Positions 1 to 12,249 of a stretch of DNA of 64,000 nt are shown here, in pieces. A program made the translations under genes and the position numbers. Every line of letters starts with the position of its first letter. Within the stretch, counting starts at the first letter, position 1. Where the stretch lies: assembly GCA_026686845.1 (NCBI GenBank), contig JAIVEN010000014.1:13874001-13938000 (forward strand), written 5' to 3'. The stretch is from Adenanthera pavonina (lineage: Eukaryota > Streptophyta > Magnoliopsida > Fabales > Fabaceae). The notes beneath the pieces were generated by a model, which worked only from the letters and a program-made list of their open reading frames with translations, was not told the origin of the DNA and searched no databases.

Positions 1-232
1 GCATCCGTTCCATCGACCCTGGTCAACTGCTTTACTTTTCTTTTTTGTTTCGTATTGGCCTTTTCTTCCTTCTTGTGGATTTGTTTGTCCTATTTGAGCG
101 GAATAATTGAAAAGCAGTTAAGGAAGTTAGCAGATTACTTTCTTCTTGTTTCTTTGGTACTTATATGCTGCATGCGATATAAGGTTTTGATAGTTCACTG
201 ATAGACGCATTTCTCCCTTTATCGTCTTGTAG

Positions 233-3200
233 AGCCTCATACTGATGCTCCAAGAGAGCAATTTGATGACGATTCCAATGCTTCCATTGCTAATACTGTG
301 CAATCACATGAGGTGTGTGACAATCATGACGATAATTGTGATACCAATTCTCTTGGAAGTTGGAAAGATGGGGCAGAAGCAAGTTATTCGGGTGAAGCAT
401 CTGGGTGGTCTGAACCAGTGACCGAAATTTCTGTAAGTGAAGTCAATTGCGAATCCCCTCAATTTGAGGCCCCGAGTCCTCGTATGTCTTGGGCGGACAT
501 GGCACAGGAGGATGAGTTTGGTGAAGAAGAGCATAGCAAGCTGCCGGTTAATGCAAATCCTTCGGATGGAACGATAACAAAAGTTCCAGAGAAGCCTAAG
601 TTGTCGTGGGAGCAGCGAGAGTACATCAGGTTCATGAATGTCCGGCGTGAGAAAGACTACATGTGCTTTGAGAGGGTTAATGGAAAACTTGTCAACATTC
701 TTGAAGGGCTCGAACTCCACACGGGTATTTTTAGTGCTGCTGAACAGAAAAGGATAGTCAATTATGTTGCATCACTGCAAGAGATGGGGAAAAAGGGAGA
801 ATTGAAAGGTTTGTTGTCTCACCATGCTAGTGCATTGCACCACATCTTTTGTTAGCATGAGTTATAAAATTTATGGTAATAGATAGATGTCATTGTCTTA
901 AATTCATAGTGCATAGATAACTGTTTAATTGAATTTTTAGCCTCAATTACATAGGTCACTGTTAAAAAATAGAAATAGCAGAAAGCCAATTTCAATATGA
1001 ATGACAGGGCCTTTCATTTAAATTTACAAGCCACGTTGTTCTTCTCCTGGCAGTAGTTTTGGCTCTGTATTCTAAATAGACGCAGAAGGACTTCTTTGTA
1101 TTTAGTTGTCTTCTCCTTTGTTAAGTGTAGGAAATACTGCTTTCTGTATTCTCTGATTTTACATGTGTGAAAAGAAAAGCATCCATGCATTTTGAGATTT
1201 ACTGCAATCACTTCTCTTGTCTTCATGTCTTGCATATTTGAAACTGAAGTTGGTGGTCTTTATCTTATTTAAAGTTAAATTGTAGGGTATAATTGAATTA
1301 CTCTGTGTCATGCTGCATAGTGGTTGAGTAGAAGATTATGCAGATTAACTATCAGATGAATTTCATTCCAAAAAAAAAAACTATTAGATGACTAAAAGCA
1401 CTTGCTTGTATGATGAATTTGATGATCTATCATCTGTAGCTGTATTTCCCATTGTATATTTGTAGTTGTGATGTGTTTAAGACTCCATATTATTAACAGC
1501 AACCCTATTTTGTTTTGCCTTTTATTCTATGTTGTCATATGTCTGAAGCATGATTATTCCTCTGCTACTGATTGGCTCAGACCCTGTAAGTTCATGTGAT
1601 AGCAACTTATGACCATGATATCATTAATAACAACTTAAAAATCCTTGAGCTTCTGGCTGAACTTAGTTGATTCGTAAAGGTATTTATAGGAGGTGATCTG
1701 ACATATTCATTAAAGGTTTAAAGATCTACTCTAGGATTGTAGTGGTTATGAATCTTGAATCAGGCTCAACATTTATGCGTTTCGGGAAATAATTTTGTTA
1801 TTGTAAAGGAGCATGGATCTTGTGAAAATATATTCCTTTTTGTATGAATTTATCTTCTGCGGTCTTTGCTAGTCATAACTAAAGTGAAAATTATATAATG
1901 ACTTACTATCTGAATTCAGTCATGAGAATACAATTCTGACTATTGAAATGTGTGCTGAGAGTGGGGAAAACAATGAAGAGACTGGGATATGATTTTCCGT
2001 TGTAGATTATCTAATATCTATTATCTTAGTGGTAAGTACTAAATTATGTAGGTGTGATTTTCTTTTCTCTAGAATTTTAGGGGTACCAACAAGTTAGCGT
2101 GGTCAATGAGTTTGGGACTAATCGATGATCCTGTGTTTAGAGATATGGAGATATGGATGGCAGGTTATAAAATAAGTTATAGATCATGGGTTGCTTGTGC
2201 TAACTACCATCCAGAAGACTGAAAAGAAAAATGATTTTCCCCGATTGGCCATACTGCATTGATTATTCAATAATTATATTGGATGGTATTATTGCTGAGG
2301 CACTATATGATGTTCATTCTTTTGAACTCTTGCAGATCGGACATATTCAGCTCCTCAAAAGTGGATGAGGGGCAAGGGGCGTCAAACCATCCAATTTGGG
2401 TGCTGTTACAATTATGCAACAGTTAGTCTATTTCTTATGCCACCTTTACGTGTCTTATGTAAAATCTTATAATCATGCTTTGTTTGGAAATAGAGTAATT
2501 TTGATACCTGAGTAGCCCCAATGTAGTGACTGATAAGTTTGAGAGGGGGACGAAACTCTAAGTTTCTAACATTTTACTTACAGGACAAAGATGGTAACCC
2601 ACCTGGCATTCTTCAGAATGTGACTGTAGATCCAATCCCTGATCTTTTCAAGGTCATCATCCGACGGCTGATCAGGTGGCATGTACTTCCGCCTACTTGT
2701 GTGCCAGATAGTTGCATCGTTAATATTTATGAAGAAGGGGACTGTATACCTCCACACATAGACAACCATGATTTTGTTCGACCATTTTGCACTGTATCAT
2801 TTCTTAGTGAGTGCAATATAGTCTTTGGATCCAACTTAAAGGCTGTAAGTGCTGGGGAATTTGATGGTTCAATTGCCATTCCCTTGCCTGTGGGGTAAGT
2901 ATTCATTCTGTATGTATTTCTTACACTGCGTGTAATTAATTTTTCAATTAAATTAGGTTGACAAGAGATGTGTTTGTATTGACTTTCATTTAACCAATAA
3001 TTGCAATGGAGAAGTGAAAGTCTTATGCTATCTAACCCTCCAGATCTGTACTTGTCTTGAATGGAAATGGAGCTGATGTAGCTAAGCATTGTGTGCCTGC
3101 AGTTTCTTCAAAAAGGTACTCAATGAAATTGTATTTCTCCCACCCCTCCCCTCCTCCCTCCCCCTCTGTGATTTTGATGTTGATTTGATTCATATTCACT

Positions 3201-3500
3201 TTTCTTCCAATATCTTTTAGGATATCAATCACATTTAGAAGGATGGATGTTTCCAAGCGGCCTATAGGATATGTTCCAGAGCCTGATCTGCAGGGGATCC
3301 AGCCATTGGTCGTTGAGGAAAAGAGGTCAAATGGATCCAAACCTAACCGTTATATGAGGAGACAGAAAGACCGAAGAGGTCGTAGGTTGGATGCAATGGT
3401 ATCTGCAAATGGAAGAGATGGAAATTTGGAGCCTCATGAGTTAACTCAAAGTGCACAAAGGCCTCCAAATAGGCAGAGTAGAGCAAGGCTGGGTAGTTGA
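233..3500 (+). CDS. ALKBH9B: ALKBH9-type RNA N6-methyladenosine demethylase (5' partial)
   Basis: This is an Fe(II)/2-oxoglutarate dioxygenase of the plant ALKBH9 group, which removes m6A from RNA. Visible exons: about 233-808, 2336-2421, 2584-2894, 3044-3115 and 3221-3500; every junction is GT/AG and phases join cleanly. The first exon carries the plant-typical SWADMAQEDE motif and the conserved block before the catalytic core. Exon 2 begins RTYSAPQKWMRGKGR. The core has the iron ligands HID (in PHIDNHDF) and the later His in AKHCVP, and the 2-oxoglutarate Arg in RISITFRR. The tail after the core is basic and likely disordered. The N-terminal exon(s) lie left of the window or in bases 1-230, where no exon could be placed. 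The choice between acceptors at 232 and 234 is uncertain. ALKBH9B versus 9A/9C is inferred from the domain plan. Confidence 0.88.
809..2335 (+). other. Large first visible intron of the ALKBH9-type gene
   Basis: AT-rich intron of 1.5 kb bounded by GT at 809 and the acceptor CTCTTGCAG at 2335. I see no open frame with protein-like character, no RNA gene and no clear transposon in it. A short reverse-strand open stretch at 1014-1235 has no recognisable motifs. Confidence 0.7.
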
Positions 3501-5600
3501 TGGATGCCTAGTTATTAGGATTAAGGTTCCTGTTGGCTCAGGGTTCACTTTCTGGTCTTCACAACAAGGTGTTGGTTGTGGTCATGTAATTTTGTGTTCG
3601 CAGACAGGATTGTCATGTAGGCCTCTTCACTTTGGTTTCTGAAGAGATATAGAGAGCATGCAATATTATTTAATGACTTTGCTCAATCAAGTTGGTCAGT
3701 TGGGAATGCTTTGGTATTTTTCTCAAGCAAAGTGAACTTGGAAGTCAAGAATGGTTGCCATTTGGTGATATAAGTTACTGTGATTTGTATTTTTTTAGCA
3801 CCAGGCTTAGACAGTGGGTGTATTGGTGACTTCAAATTTGGTCGCTTGATGCTTTATTAGATTGAAATTATTCATTATTGAGGCAATGTTTGTGTTGAGA
3901 AGTCAGCGTCGCTGGATTTGATGGGTTGGAATCTATCGTCGGATCAACTACTCCTAAGTTGCTTATTTGTATAAAGATGGTGCTTGGTACATCAAATTAA
4001 ACACGTTTGCCCTTTGAGTATTATGCTTGTCTGTATTGTTTTGGCCACGTGATTTGTATTTATCCGAGAGCACGAGTTATTTTAAGTATGGTTGTTCATC
4101 TAAGATGTAACTGATCTAGTGTCAAGCGATTGCTTCATATGAATGGTTGATATTTGATTCCCTATTATTTTTTGTTGTCAGCAATACCTTCGTGGAGCCA
4201 TGTTCTACGAATTCCTTACACATGATCGCCAATCGTCAAATTGACATTCACTTATCAATACTTAGACGCTCTTAAGTTATATTTTCAGCTGTGTAATGAA
4301 TAAGAGCGGCCCGTTAATTTTCGGCTCTCACGATAAGGCGAAGGTTCTGGCATCGAACATTATTGTTACTCATGAATTGAATATTATAATGGGGTTGTTG
4401 GGCTGCGTTCCCAAATTTAATGTTCTCAAAATTATTTTTTAATACAAGTTTTGAGACAAAAATTTATTCAAATAATTACTATCAAAATCATAACTATAAA
4501 GTATTAAATAAGTTATTTAAAATTTATAACTTTATTATTAAATAAAAGAGTGTTTTTCATCATTTCCTATATTTTCTAGAATAAATAAATACAAAACACC
4601 CTAAAAATATTCTAAATTTTTTATTTTTTTTATTTTCTAGAACATTTTATAAAAAACTAGCTTATCAAATAAGTTTTCTTATTTTTTATTTTTAAAAATA
4701 AAAAGTCCTTTATTTCTGAAAAGTCATCTAATTCAACTACCCATTCATCTTAAAGGAAAGGTAGAGTATGACCATCCCTTAATTACGTGAAGATATGGTT
4801 ACTTCGCTCACCTTAAGATTTAAATCAACGCTGTTTTATGCGATAAACAAGAGAAATGCCATTTTGCAGTATAGTCAATCAGGCTATCACGGTCGTAGAT
4901 AGTTTTCTTAATTATTAAAAGGGTTTGGCGAGCTACTATTTTTTGGGGACAAATTGGTATGTTAGTGTCCAAACACCCGCGTATTCATGTCGAGTTTGGG
5001 TATTTTTGAATTAGATTATATATAAGTAATTATTCATAATAAATTATGAGAATAAATAATTATATCAAAAATAAATTGTGTTTGAAAATTTTTAACCAAT
5101 TTTAATAAAAAAATATATTTAAATATTAAAATTTAAGTGATTATTGGATGAATAATAAGAAAAAAAAATGAAATAAGTGATTATAAGATAATAAATTATT
5201 ATCATAAGTTAAAAAAAATAACTTATAAAAATAATCACTTAAATGACCATAAATGATTATTTTTATCAGAGTTGTATTTGAAAACTGATGACATTGATTA
5301 CTTTTTTAACTTCACAAATTATTATTTTGGAAATCCAAACACACCCTTTATCTCACGGGATTCAACGCAGCGGTCAGGACCAAAGACACGCATCCATGTT
5401 AATGTCCCTGTCAACTTCGGTATACAGTATCGGTATAAAGTGGAAATACAATTAAATGGACATAAAATATCAAGAAACAGCCAACATAAGTACCCATCTT
5501 AGCAACTTGAAAGGGTGTGCCTCTAGCTTCAATAGTGAACAATTCGCATGTAGTAAGTAGCTCAAAAACATTACTGACCATACACCCAATGGATAACCAT
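3501..5600. other. Intergenic region with 3' flank of the ALKBH9-type gene
   Basis: The first ~450 bases are probably the 3' UTR of the upstream gene. From about 4420 the DNA is very AT-rich. The only structure I can support is a MITE copy at about 4985-5350, listed separately. The two flanking genes are convergent here. Confidence 0.6.
4985..5350 (+). mobile_element. MITE, family B, copy 1
   Basis: AT-rich element of about 350 bp starting near a GTTTGGGTATTTTTG end and finishing at ATCCAAACACACCC. Much of its interior matches, in reverse orientation, the element at 48336-48680: shared blocks include TTATATATAAGTAATTAT, CATAATAAATTATGAGAATAA, GTGATTATTGGAT and AACTTATAAAAATAATC. Terminal GGGTGTGTTTGGAT / ATCCAAACACACCC type ends suggest a hAT-like or similar TIR element; no transposase is present. 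Exact ends and target duplication could not be fixed. Confidence 0.6.
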
Positions 5601-7726
5601 CTAAACATACATGTATTCACCCCCACGAATGGCATTTTCGGCACCCTTCCTCTCTTCTTCTGCTTCCTTCTCACGTTCCTTCCAGCTCTCATATGCATGG
5701 TCGTCAGTTTGCAGCTCATACCGACAAATAGGGCATGAATTATGCTCGTCCTGAAATATAAAGACAATAATTTTAACAAGGACAAAATGTTACTTTGAAA
5801 AGGGAGACCAAAAAATCACATGTTCTTCCAAAAATGTCTCCAACAAATCTGGGGAAGTTCCCAAATATACCAGCCATGGCTTTAGACAAGGTGGGTGGAA
5901 TGTGTGCTTGCAAGGCAACTCCTGCATTTTGTCATTTAGTACCAAGTTTTCTTTGCAAATTGCACACTCAGCATCTTTCCCCAGCTTAGCCAGGATTTCC
6001 TCTGTAAGAGTAATGACTGGAAGTTTCGCCACAACTTCTTTGCTAGCAGGAGGGACTCTAGGAGGTACTGGACCATCACTCAGCATCTAAACAAAAAAAA
6101 ATTAGAGCAATATTTACCCTTAATGAAGTGGTGCAGAGTGTAATAACGGAACTGCCTTTCATTAGCAATAGGAACACTGACAAGTAACGTAAACCAAGTG
6201 AAATAAATTAAGTAATAGGTTAATTAGGTTCTTTGATAAAAAATGACAATTGTATAATTTTTCAAAAATAACATAAAATGACAAGTATATGGCTTTTACC
6301 TTTTACAGCAAGTGTATAATTCCCTAATTAAACTATATGCTTGTCATACACTAGTTATAATTGATTAAAACTCAACAGTAAAGATACAAGGAACTATAGA
6401 TAAATCTAATCTTTCACATAAAAGCTCTGAAAGGACAGGGACAATAAGCAACATTAAGAAAGGGATTAAAAAGAATGACATTAGCAGATACTTAGGTTGC
6501 TTATGGTGGCTCCTTAAATAATCTGGGAGAAATACTTTACTGAACCAATCTGAAGTATAGGTTGAATTACTCAGGAACAAGTAGAATGGACTTATGGGGG
6601 CTCACTTATTTTCCAAGTTGCGCTATAAACTACTTTTCAATTGATCTCAAATCAAGGCTGAATGGTTTGGTTTGCTTAAGCTCCGAATCCAAACAAAGAA
6701 TAAGCCACATAACATTAAATTACTTGACTGAAGCAACTGAATCTTGAAATTCAAACCCAATTGGACATCTGAGTAAAGAATTGGAGCAAAGTGATCAAAA
6801 GTTAAAAGAAACAAAGCAGAAAATTTGGGATGAATACCAGTGGCACAACATCATCTAATCTATTTAGGAGATCCTGAAGCATATTTGCAGCATTTTCCCG
6901 TGAGGTTTCATCTGCCGCCAAACCTTGAGAAGATTCAGCAGCAAATAACGTAGCAGCTGTTGTCACGAGGTTTGACTGCACCAGCCATTGAGGCTGTGGT
7001 GGCTCTCGATCTACAGTAAGGTGTCCCTCAAAAAGATATCCTAAATCCACACAAAACGTGATAGCAGGTCACAGGGAAAGAAAAATTATTTCAAGTCTTT
7101 ATAGAATGTCAAAGAGGGTCACCTCCGTTCGCAGGATTTTGAGCTGGCTGTGAAGCTTGTGATGGATTATCCTCTAGATGCAACTCTTCCCTCGCCTGAG
7201 AAATTAAACTCTTCAAGTTTTCCTTCTCAGATGGATCAGAAACAAGTAATTCAGCCTGCTCAAAAAGCCCCAGCCCAGCATTCCAGAAACCCGGTGCCGT
7301 ATACCTGGTCTTCAATACAGTAGCAACTCGGCAGATAGCCGAATAAAACTGCCACCGACATCGAATTTAATTACTTGGTTAAATTGTTCAACAAAGGTGC
7401 CCAAGTTACACAGTAATATATAACAATAATAATGAATCCAAACAAACAGGAAATCAGGTATTTCTAACAAAACCAAGAGAATTTGAAAAACAAGAACCGA
7501 AAACAAAAACGGTGTTAAAATTAAATGAGTGATAGGAATTGAATGGAATAACATGAAGAAAAAGCAAAAGAAAGCATACGGATTTGCGGAGAGAGGGAGA
7601 AGCGGAAGGATATTTTTGTTGAAGGAGGGACTTCAGAGAGAAGACAGCGTTCTCGAACTTTTGCTTCTTCCCCAAATGTTTCTGCAATTCCTCCAATTGT
7701 TGTTTCACCAAATCCTCCGATTCCAT
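5601..7726 (-). CDS. AIP2: AIP2-like RING-type E3 ubiquitin ligase
   Basis: A 313-residue protein in five exons: 7726-7580, 7348-7123, 7040-6838, 6086-5871 and 5750-5601. It matches the architecture and length of Arabidopsis AIP2 (about 310 aa), the E3 ligase that ubiquitinates ABI3 in abscisic-acid signalling. The N-terminus is a short coiled helix (EELQKHLGKKQKFE). The middle has the conserved RYTAPGFW block. The C-terminal RING spans roughly residues 233-273 with CAIC, CKHTFH, CLKPWL and CPIC ligands, C3H2C3 type. The last residues are a charged ESWKEREKEAEEER helix. The RING is split by the intron between exons 4 and 5. The start was set at the ATG at 7726 because the frame upstream has no other ATG. 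Function is by family; orthology rather than a close paralogue is inferred. Confidence 0.9.
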
Positions 7727-9958
7727 TTTTTTCTTCAACTCAGGAATTTGGAAAGCGTTGTTGCTTGTTTTGGTTTATAGAATCGATTTTCTTGTCCAGG
7801 GGGAAACCGAGCCGGTTCAACGGGCAGGGAGAAATAATCGCCTCGAAACAGGTTTACAGTTTGCTGAGCAACTCCCTAATTATTTCCGCACACGTTTTTG
7901 CATAATATCTATTTTATTTAATAAAATCTTTTTTTTAATGAAAAAAATATACAATATAACTCCTCGTCTTGACACTAAGTTGTTAAAATATAAATTGAGA
8001 GGCAAATTTCTTTTTCGGCCAAGTAGGAGACAAAGTTGATATACCAATAATAAAGTTTTGATATAGTTAATAGATTATTAAATTTTTTAAATATGTTATG
8101 TGGATTTAATCCCTATCTATTGTCGGAGGATTTGATCACTGTTAAAAAAAAAGACAAAGTTTATACAACTAGAAAAATAAATATATAATAGTATTATTTA
8201 TATATCAAATAAAACTAGCAGGATTTCTGCAATTGTCAAAGAGAATTAAATGCTCTAAAAAGAATATGCATACTTGTGTTGCATAACAATACCTTAAGTG
8301 GATTCAGGTGGTCTAGTTTAATCTAGTTCCATCAGAACTATATATGCATATTTTTTTAATTTTTTTATAATTCTATGTATATTGATTGATTTGTAGGATT
8401 TTTTTTTAATATATTTATTATATAATTATTATGAAAAATTTTTAAGATTTTAAATTAATTTTTTAATTTAATATTATATAAAAAATAATTTATAATTATT
8501 AAGTATTCATAACTTTTAAAAATATTATTTTTTATCTTAAAATTATTTTTCAAATAAATTTACTTTTTATATAAATAAGTATATCTTTACTAATAAATAA
8601 AATTATTTTTATTTTTTTAATATTTGAAAATTTTATTTGGTGCCCAGTTGACTAGTCTTAGTTGGTTGGCCCAACACCCCAATAGTATGTAAACAGTAAG
8701 TTTTACAATTTTTGTACAATGACACTAAATATTATTTCACAAAAAAAAAATACTGAATGTTATTTTAATGTGTTGAATATAGTAAAGATCTTGTTACATA
8801 TAAGCAAAAAAATATAGTAACTGAAAAAAATATATATATATATATATAATTGATATAAATAAAGTAATTAATTAATGCAAATAGACTAATTAGCATCAAG
8901 TTAAACTAGGAATTAGCGCCTTGTTTTTAAACGGACTAATATAGATAATCCAATTAGTAAAAATATCATAACATGCTAAACTGAATCTATTTATATCATA
9001 TTAAATAAACTAGATCATATTATTAATCTATCAATTAATTAATTTGTCAACATAAATTTCTTTTTTTCTTGTCATCTTCCTGACAACAATTAAGACAGCA
9101 ATTGGATTCTATTCACTTGAATTAGCAAGTACATGTCAAGTACATTAATAAATAAATAATCGTCAAGACTAGAATAGTAAGTATATGGCAAGTAAAAGAG
9201 GGGAAGATCAAGTAAAAAGACCTTTTTAATCACTCAATTATTTTGACATATCCTGAATTTATTTTCTTTTTCTTTTTTTTTCCTTTCGTAGATATGGATG
9301 ACACTGTACTGTAGGAATTAGAGATTCTCAATTTAAATATGAAAATGTTAGCCAAAAGAATTTAAATAAGAAAATAACATTAAGAGAGATTAAACTCTCC
9401 AAATCAATCAATATCAAACATAGAATGTATTAGAATAACGAGACTTTTCAGATTTCGCATATAGTCCACCATCCTCGCATCATATGAACGGTAAGCTTTC
9501 TCATTAAATCAACTAAATGGATTAGAAATTATCAACCGAAAGAATATGATATGAGTACAGGTTGTTACTTGGGGATCCAGCTACAACATTCCAAACAAAA
9601 TAAAGACATGGCAATAGCATCATTAGGAGAAGCCGAATCTCAGTTGAACATGTACGTACATCAGAAGAAAACACCAGAAAAAGAAAGGAGAATGGAAAGA
9701 ATTCTCAAGGACATCATTCATTCATTAATAATTAATAATAATAATAATCACTGAAACAACGTACATCTAACAATCAATGAAGAGAATCACCATATCTCAG
9801 TTAGCTATGAGTCACTGGGTTAGTTTCATAAATATCTCCACTAGCTATTTGCTTCAACACTAACTCATGTAAACCTTACAACAAAAAATGCGCTAACATA
9901 ACAGCAAAGGCAGGATAGTCCTACTCAAACAGTACACAGCGCAGGGGGCGTTTTGCTC
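7727..9958. other. AT-rich intergenic region
   Basis: Spacer between two reverse-strand genes. The right end (about 9450-9958) is probably 3' UTR of the F-box gene. Bases 8340-8640 and 8730-9060 are simple AT-rich DNA with a (TA)n run near 8830-8850. No gene-like frame, RNA gene or bounded transposon is seen. Confidence 0.6.
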
Positions 9959-11194
9959 TCATACAGAAGCCTCTATCCTCGGCTCAAACGAGAAGGCAGA
10001 CATGAACTCCATGACTTGACCTTTAATGCAACACTTTGGCAATTCAATCCATTTGTTAGTCCCCAAATCACACAGAACATAAGTGCATAGCTCAGGGGAA
10101 CTCAAGCATATAAATATCTGTTCATTAACCCCCACGCAGTTAATATCTGCCTTCTTCCCATACCACTCATGAGACATTGCTGCAGGCATGGCTGCAATCT
10201 GGTGCCAGCATCGGTTAGCCTCGTCATATTTCCACACCCGAAGACTTGCACTTTCCAAGAACTCTGACAACAGAACAACCAGCATCTCACCATTACACTC
10301 CACAACATCAATGGAGTACTCACAGAATGCAGGCAACAACCTGGGATACTCAGAGAAGCACTTGCATGTCAAATTGCAAGCCACTACTGTCCCTGAGGAA
10401 CTTAGGAAGTAGACTATCTCCTCACCGTCTTTGTTGGTAACAACAGATGAATATTGCTTAGAAGGGCTTCTCTGCATGTTACTTGCCACCACATTTCCAG
10501 CCTTGCTTAGGAAGTAAACGACATTATCATCACTTGAATCATATTCCATAGAATTGTTATCAACCTTTCTGTTCAGTGCAGTCTCATCCTCCCAGTAACC
10601 ACTGTTTGAGTCGTAGGATATAAAAGAGAGCCTTGGAAGTTCACCGAAGACTAATACTATCTTGTAGGAGACAGATGAACTCATCATCACAATGGCATTG
10701 AGGGGTTGATTTTGTTGGGCTAAATGCAGTGGAGGAAGATTACTACGAGATCCTGTCACAGGATTGCGTACAATGAAGTTTCCAGATGATTCGCGGTAAC
10801 AAATCAAGCCACCAGAAGAAGCAACTGGCATGCAACTTTGGTTAGATTCTTCCTGCAGTGGAGGAGGATGATTGAGTCTTTTCCAAGTGCCTTCAGCAGA
10901 GTCAAAGATAATAGACTGGTTGAGATTGGGAGCAACCATCAGGAACCACGGATCCCGAGAAGGAATCTGAGAACAGGCAAGCTTGAAACTCGCAGAAGCA
11001 GCGGCTGATTTCCATCTTTTGCACACAGTGCTAAGGCGAAAGAATGTGGAAGTTGGCAGCCATGAGAGCACCCTTTCAAAGAGGTCTTCATTAAGGTCGT
11101 CTAGAGAGAAGCTGTTAGAGAGTAGATAATCTCCATTGTCCGGAGACTTTCTCTTCAAGCTTGTCCGTTTACTTTGCCAATTGCTACGTTCCAT
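9959..11194 (-). CDS. F-box protein (FBX13-like, beta-propeller-type C-terminus)
   Basis: Single-exon coding region of 411 residues. The F-box lies at about residues 31-72 (LDDLNEDLFERVLSWLP ... CKRWKSAA), the segment that binds SKP1/ASK proteins in SCF ubiquitin ligases. The N-terminus is basic with an SLKRKSPDN stretch that could act as a nuclear signal. The rest holds weakly repeated segments ending in W-x-L or W-x-I (for example GYWEDE, RVWKYDE, RCWHQIAAMP, NKWIELP), as in plant F-box proteins with degenerate kelch propellers. Start: ATG at 11194; a strong acceptor (TTGTTGTTGCAG) sits only 24 bases upstream, so this ATG opens the second exon. The C-terminal substrate is unknown. The FBX13-like label rests on recalled family resemblance. 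Confidence 0.85.
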   Translation of the reverse strand: MERSNWQSKRTSLKRKSPDNGDYLLSNSFSLDDLNEDLFERVLSWLPTSTFFRLSTVCKRWKSAAASASFKLACSQIPSRDPWFLMVAPNLNQSIIFDSAEGTWKRLNHPPPLQEESNQSCMPVASSGGLICYRESSGNFIVRNPVTGSRSNLPPLHLAQQNQPLNAIVMMSSSVSYKIVLVFGELPRLSFISYDSNSGYWEDETALNRKVDNNSMEYDSSDDNVVYFLSKAGNVVASNMQRSPSKQYSSVVTNKDGEEIVYFLSSSGTVVACNLTCKCFSEYPRLLPAFCEYSIDVVECNGEMLVVLLSEFLESASLRVWKYDEANRCWHQIAAMPAAMSHEWYGKKADINCVGVNEQIFICLSSPELCTYVLCDLGTNKWIELPKCCIKGQVMEFMSAFSFEPRIEASV

Positions 11195-11218
11195 TGGCAA
11201 GAAGTTTGCGAGAGACAA

Positions 11219-11866
11219 CTGCAACAACAAAGTGAACAAGACGTTACCAATTTTGCTTCTTTAGAAGTCTCTATATCAATCATAGAAAACAATGGAAGCC
11301 ACTTAAGGCTTCCAAATCGAAGCCGAAATTTGTCAACACAAAAGATAAAAAAAGAGTCGCCATGAAGTAATAAAAAAAAGTGGTTTGTTAGGTAAAAATC
11401 CAGACTTGAAAACTGATTAAAGCCGCAGATTTAGGGAACTGATGCAGAACAGAAAGTAGAAAAAACCCTCGGAGAAAAAATTTCTGTTCTTCAAGAACAT
11501 AGTGAAGCACCGAAGCTGGGGACTTTAGATGCGAACCATCCCGAAGAAAAATAAGGACACCTTCAATAAGGAGGAAAACCCATTGGTATGTTCCCTTGAA
11601 ATTGGAGGGCAGAAGAGGGCATGGAAACAAACAGACATAGCAAACCCCTCTTACATTGATTTCTAAAGTTGTGCAAGGGAACCAATTGTAGTCAAATCAA
11701 ACTCCCTTGCTCCACTGCTAACTAAAAGAACGATCGGATTTTACAAAAGGAAAAGTCAAAGTGACTCACACACACACATGATCGGAAGGTTGAAGAAGGC
11801 TAACTGAATGAAAAGCCAGAAGCTAATAATAAGACAGAAGAACACAGTAAATCAAGAGAAATGTAC
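11219..11866 (-). other. 5' leader intron of the F-box gene
   Basis: Reverse-strand donor TCTG/GTACAT at 11866-11865 and acceptor TTGTTGTTGCAG ending at 11219 define a 648-bp intron in the untranslated leader. It is inferred from splice signals only. Confidence 0.5.
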
Positions 11867-12079
11867 CAGATAGAAGTGAAGCAGCCGCTTGGTGAAGTAG
11901 CAAGTGTCAAGGAATAGGGCTGGGGTTGTATCGTAAGTATGACGAGGTTGTATTTAAAAGGGGGAATATGGGGAAGGGCAGGAAGATCCGAAAAAAGAGA
12001 AAAAGGGAAAGCGAGCTCAACAAGTAGGAAATGAGGTGGGAAGCTTCGTGGGTAGCTCTTGGGTACACGGGTGGGTATA

Positions 12080-12092
12080 AGATATATAGAGA
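12080..12092 (-). promoter_or_regulatory. Possible TATA box of the F-box gene
   Basis: Reverse-strand CTCTATATATCT is followed downstream by a pyrimidine-rich stretch (12050-11870) of the kind common in plant leaders, then the leader donor at 11866. No transcript evidence. Confidence 0.35.
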
Positions 12093-12249
12093 ATAGGATC
12101 GGATAGGGTGAGTGAAGGGGGGATGAGAAATGGAAATGGTTGACTCTCGTCTCAAAGATTAGGGCTTTGGATTCGGGTTGACACCAAACAGACAAGTGCT
12201 GGCACATGTAATCACTTTAATCGTCGCAAAACTGCATAAAAGAAAGAGA

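Noticed and set aside
8820..8850. TA-rich run considered as a MITE centre or an origin-like site.
   Set aside because: Simple (TA)n microsatellite with no inverted-repeat ends around it.
9551..9754. Open frame on + downstream of the F-box gene.
   Set aside because: It ends in an AAT microsatellite, lies antisense to the likely 3' UTR, and has no domain.
11800..12207. Reverse-strand frame of 135 codons rich in Pro, Ser, Phe and Leu.
   Set aside because: Composition reflects a pyrimidine-rich leader upstream of the F-box gene; it spans the putative TATA box and leader, and has no motif.
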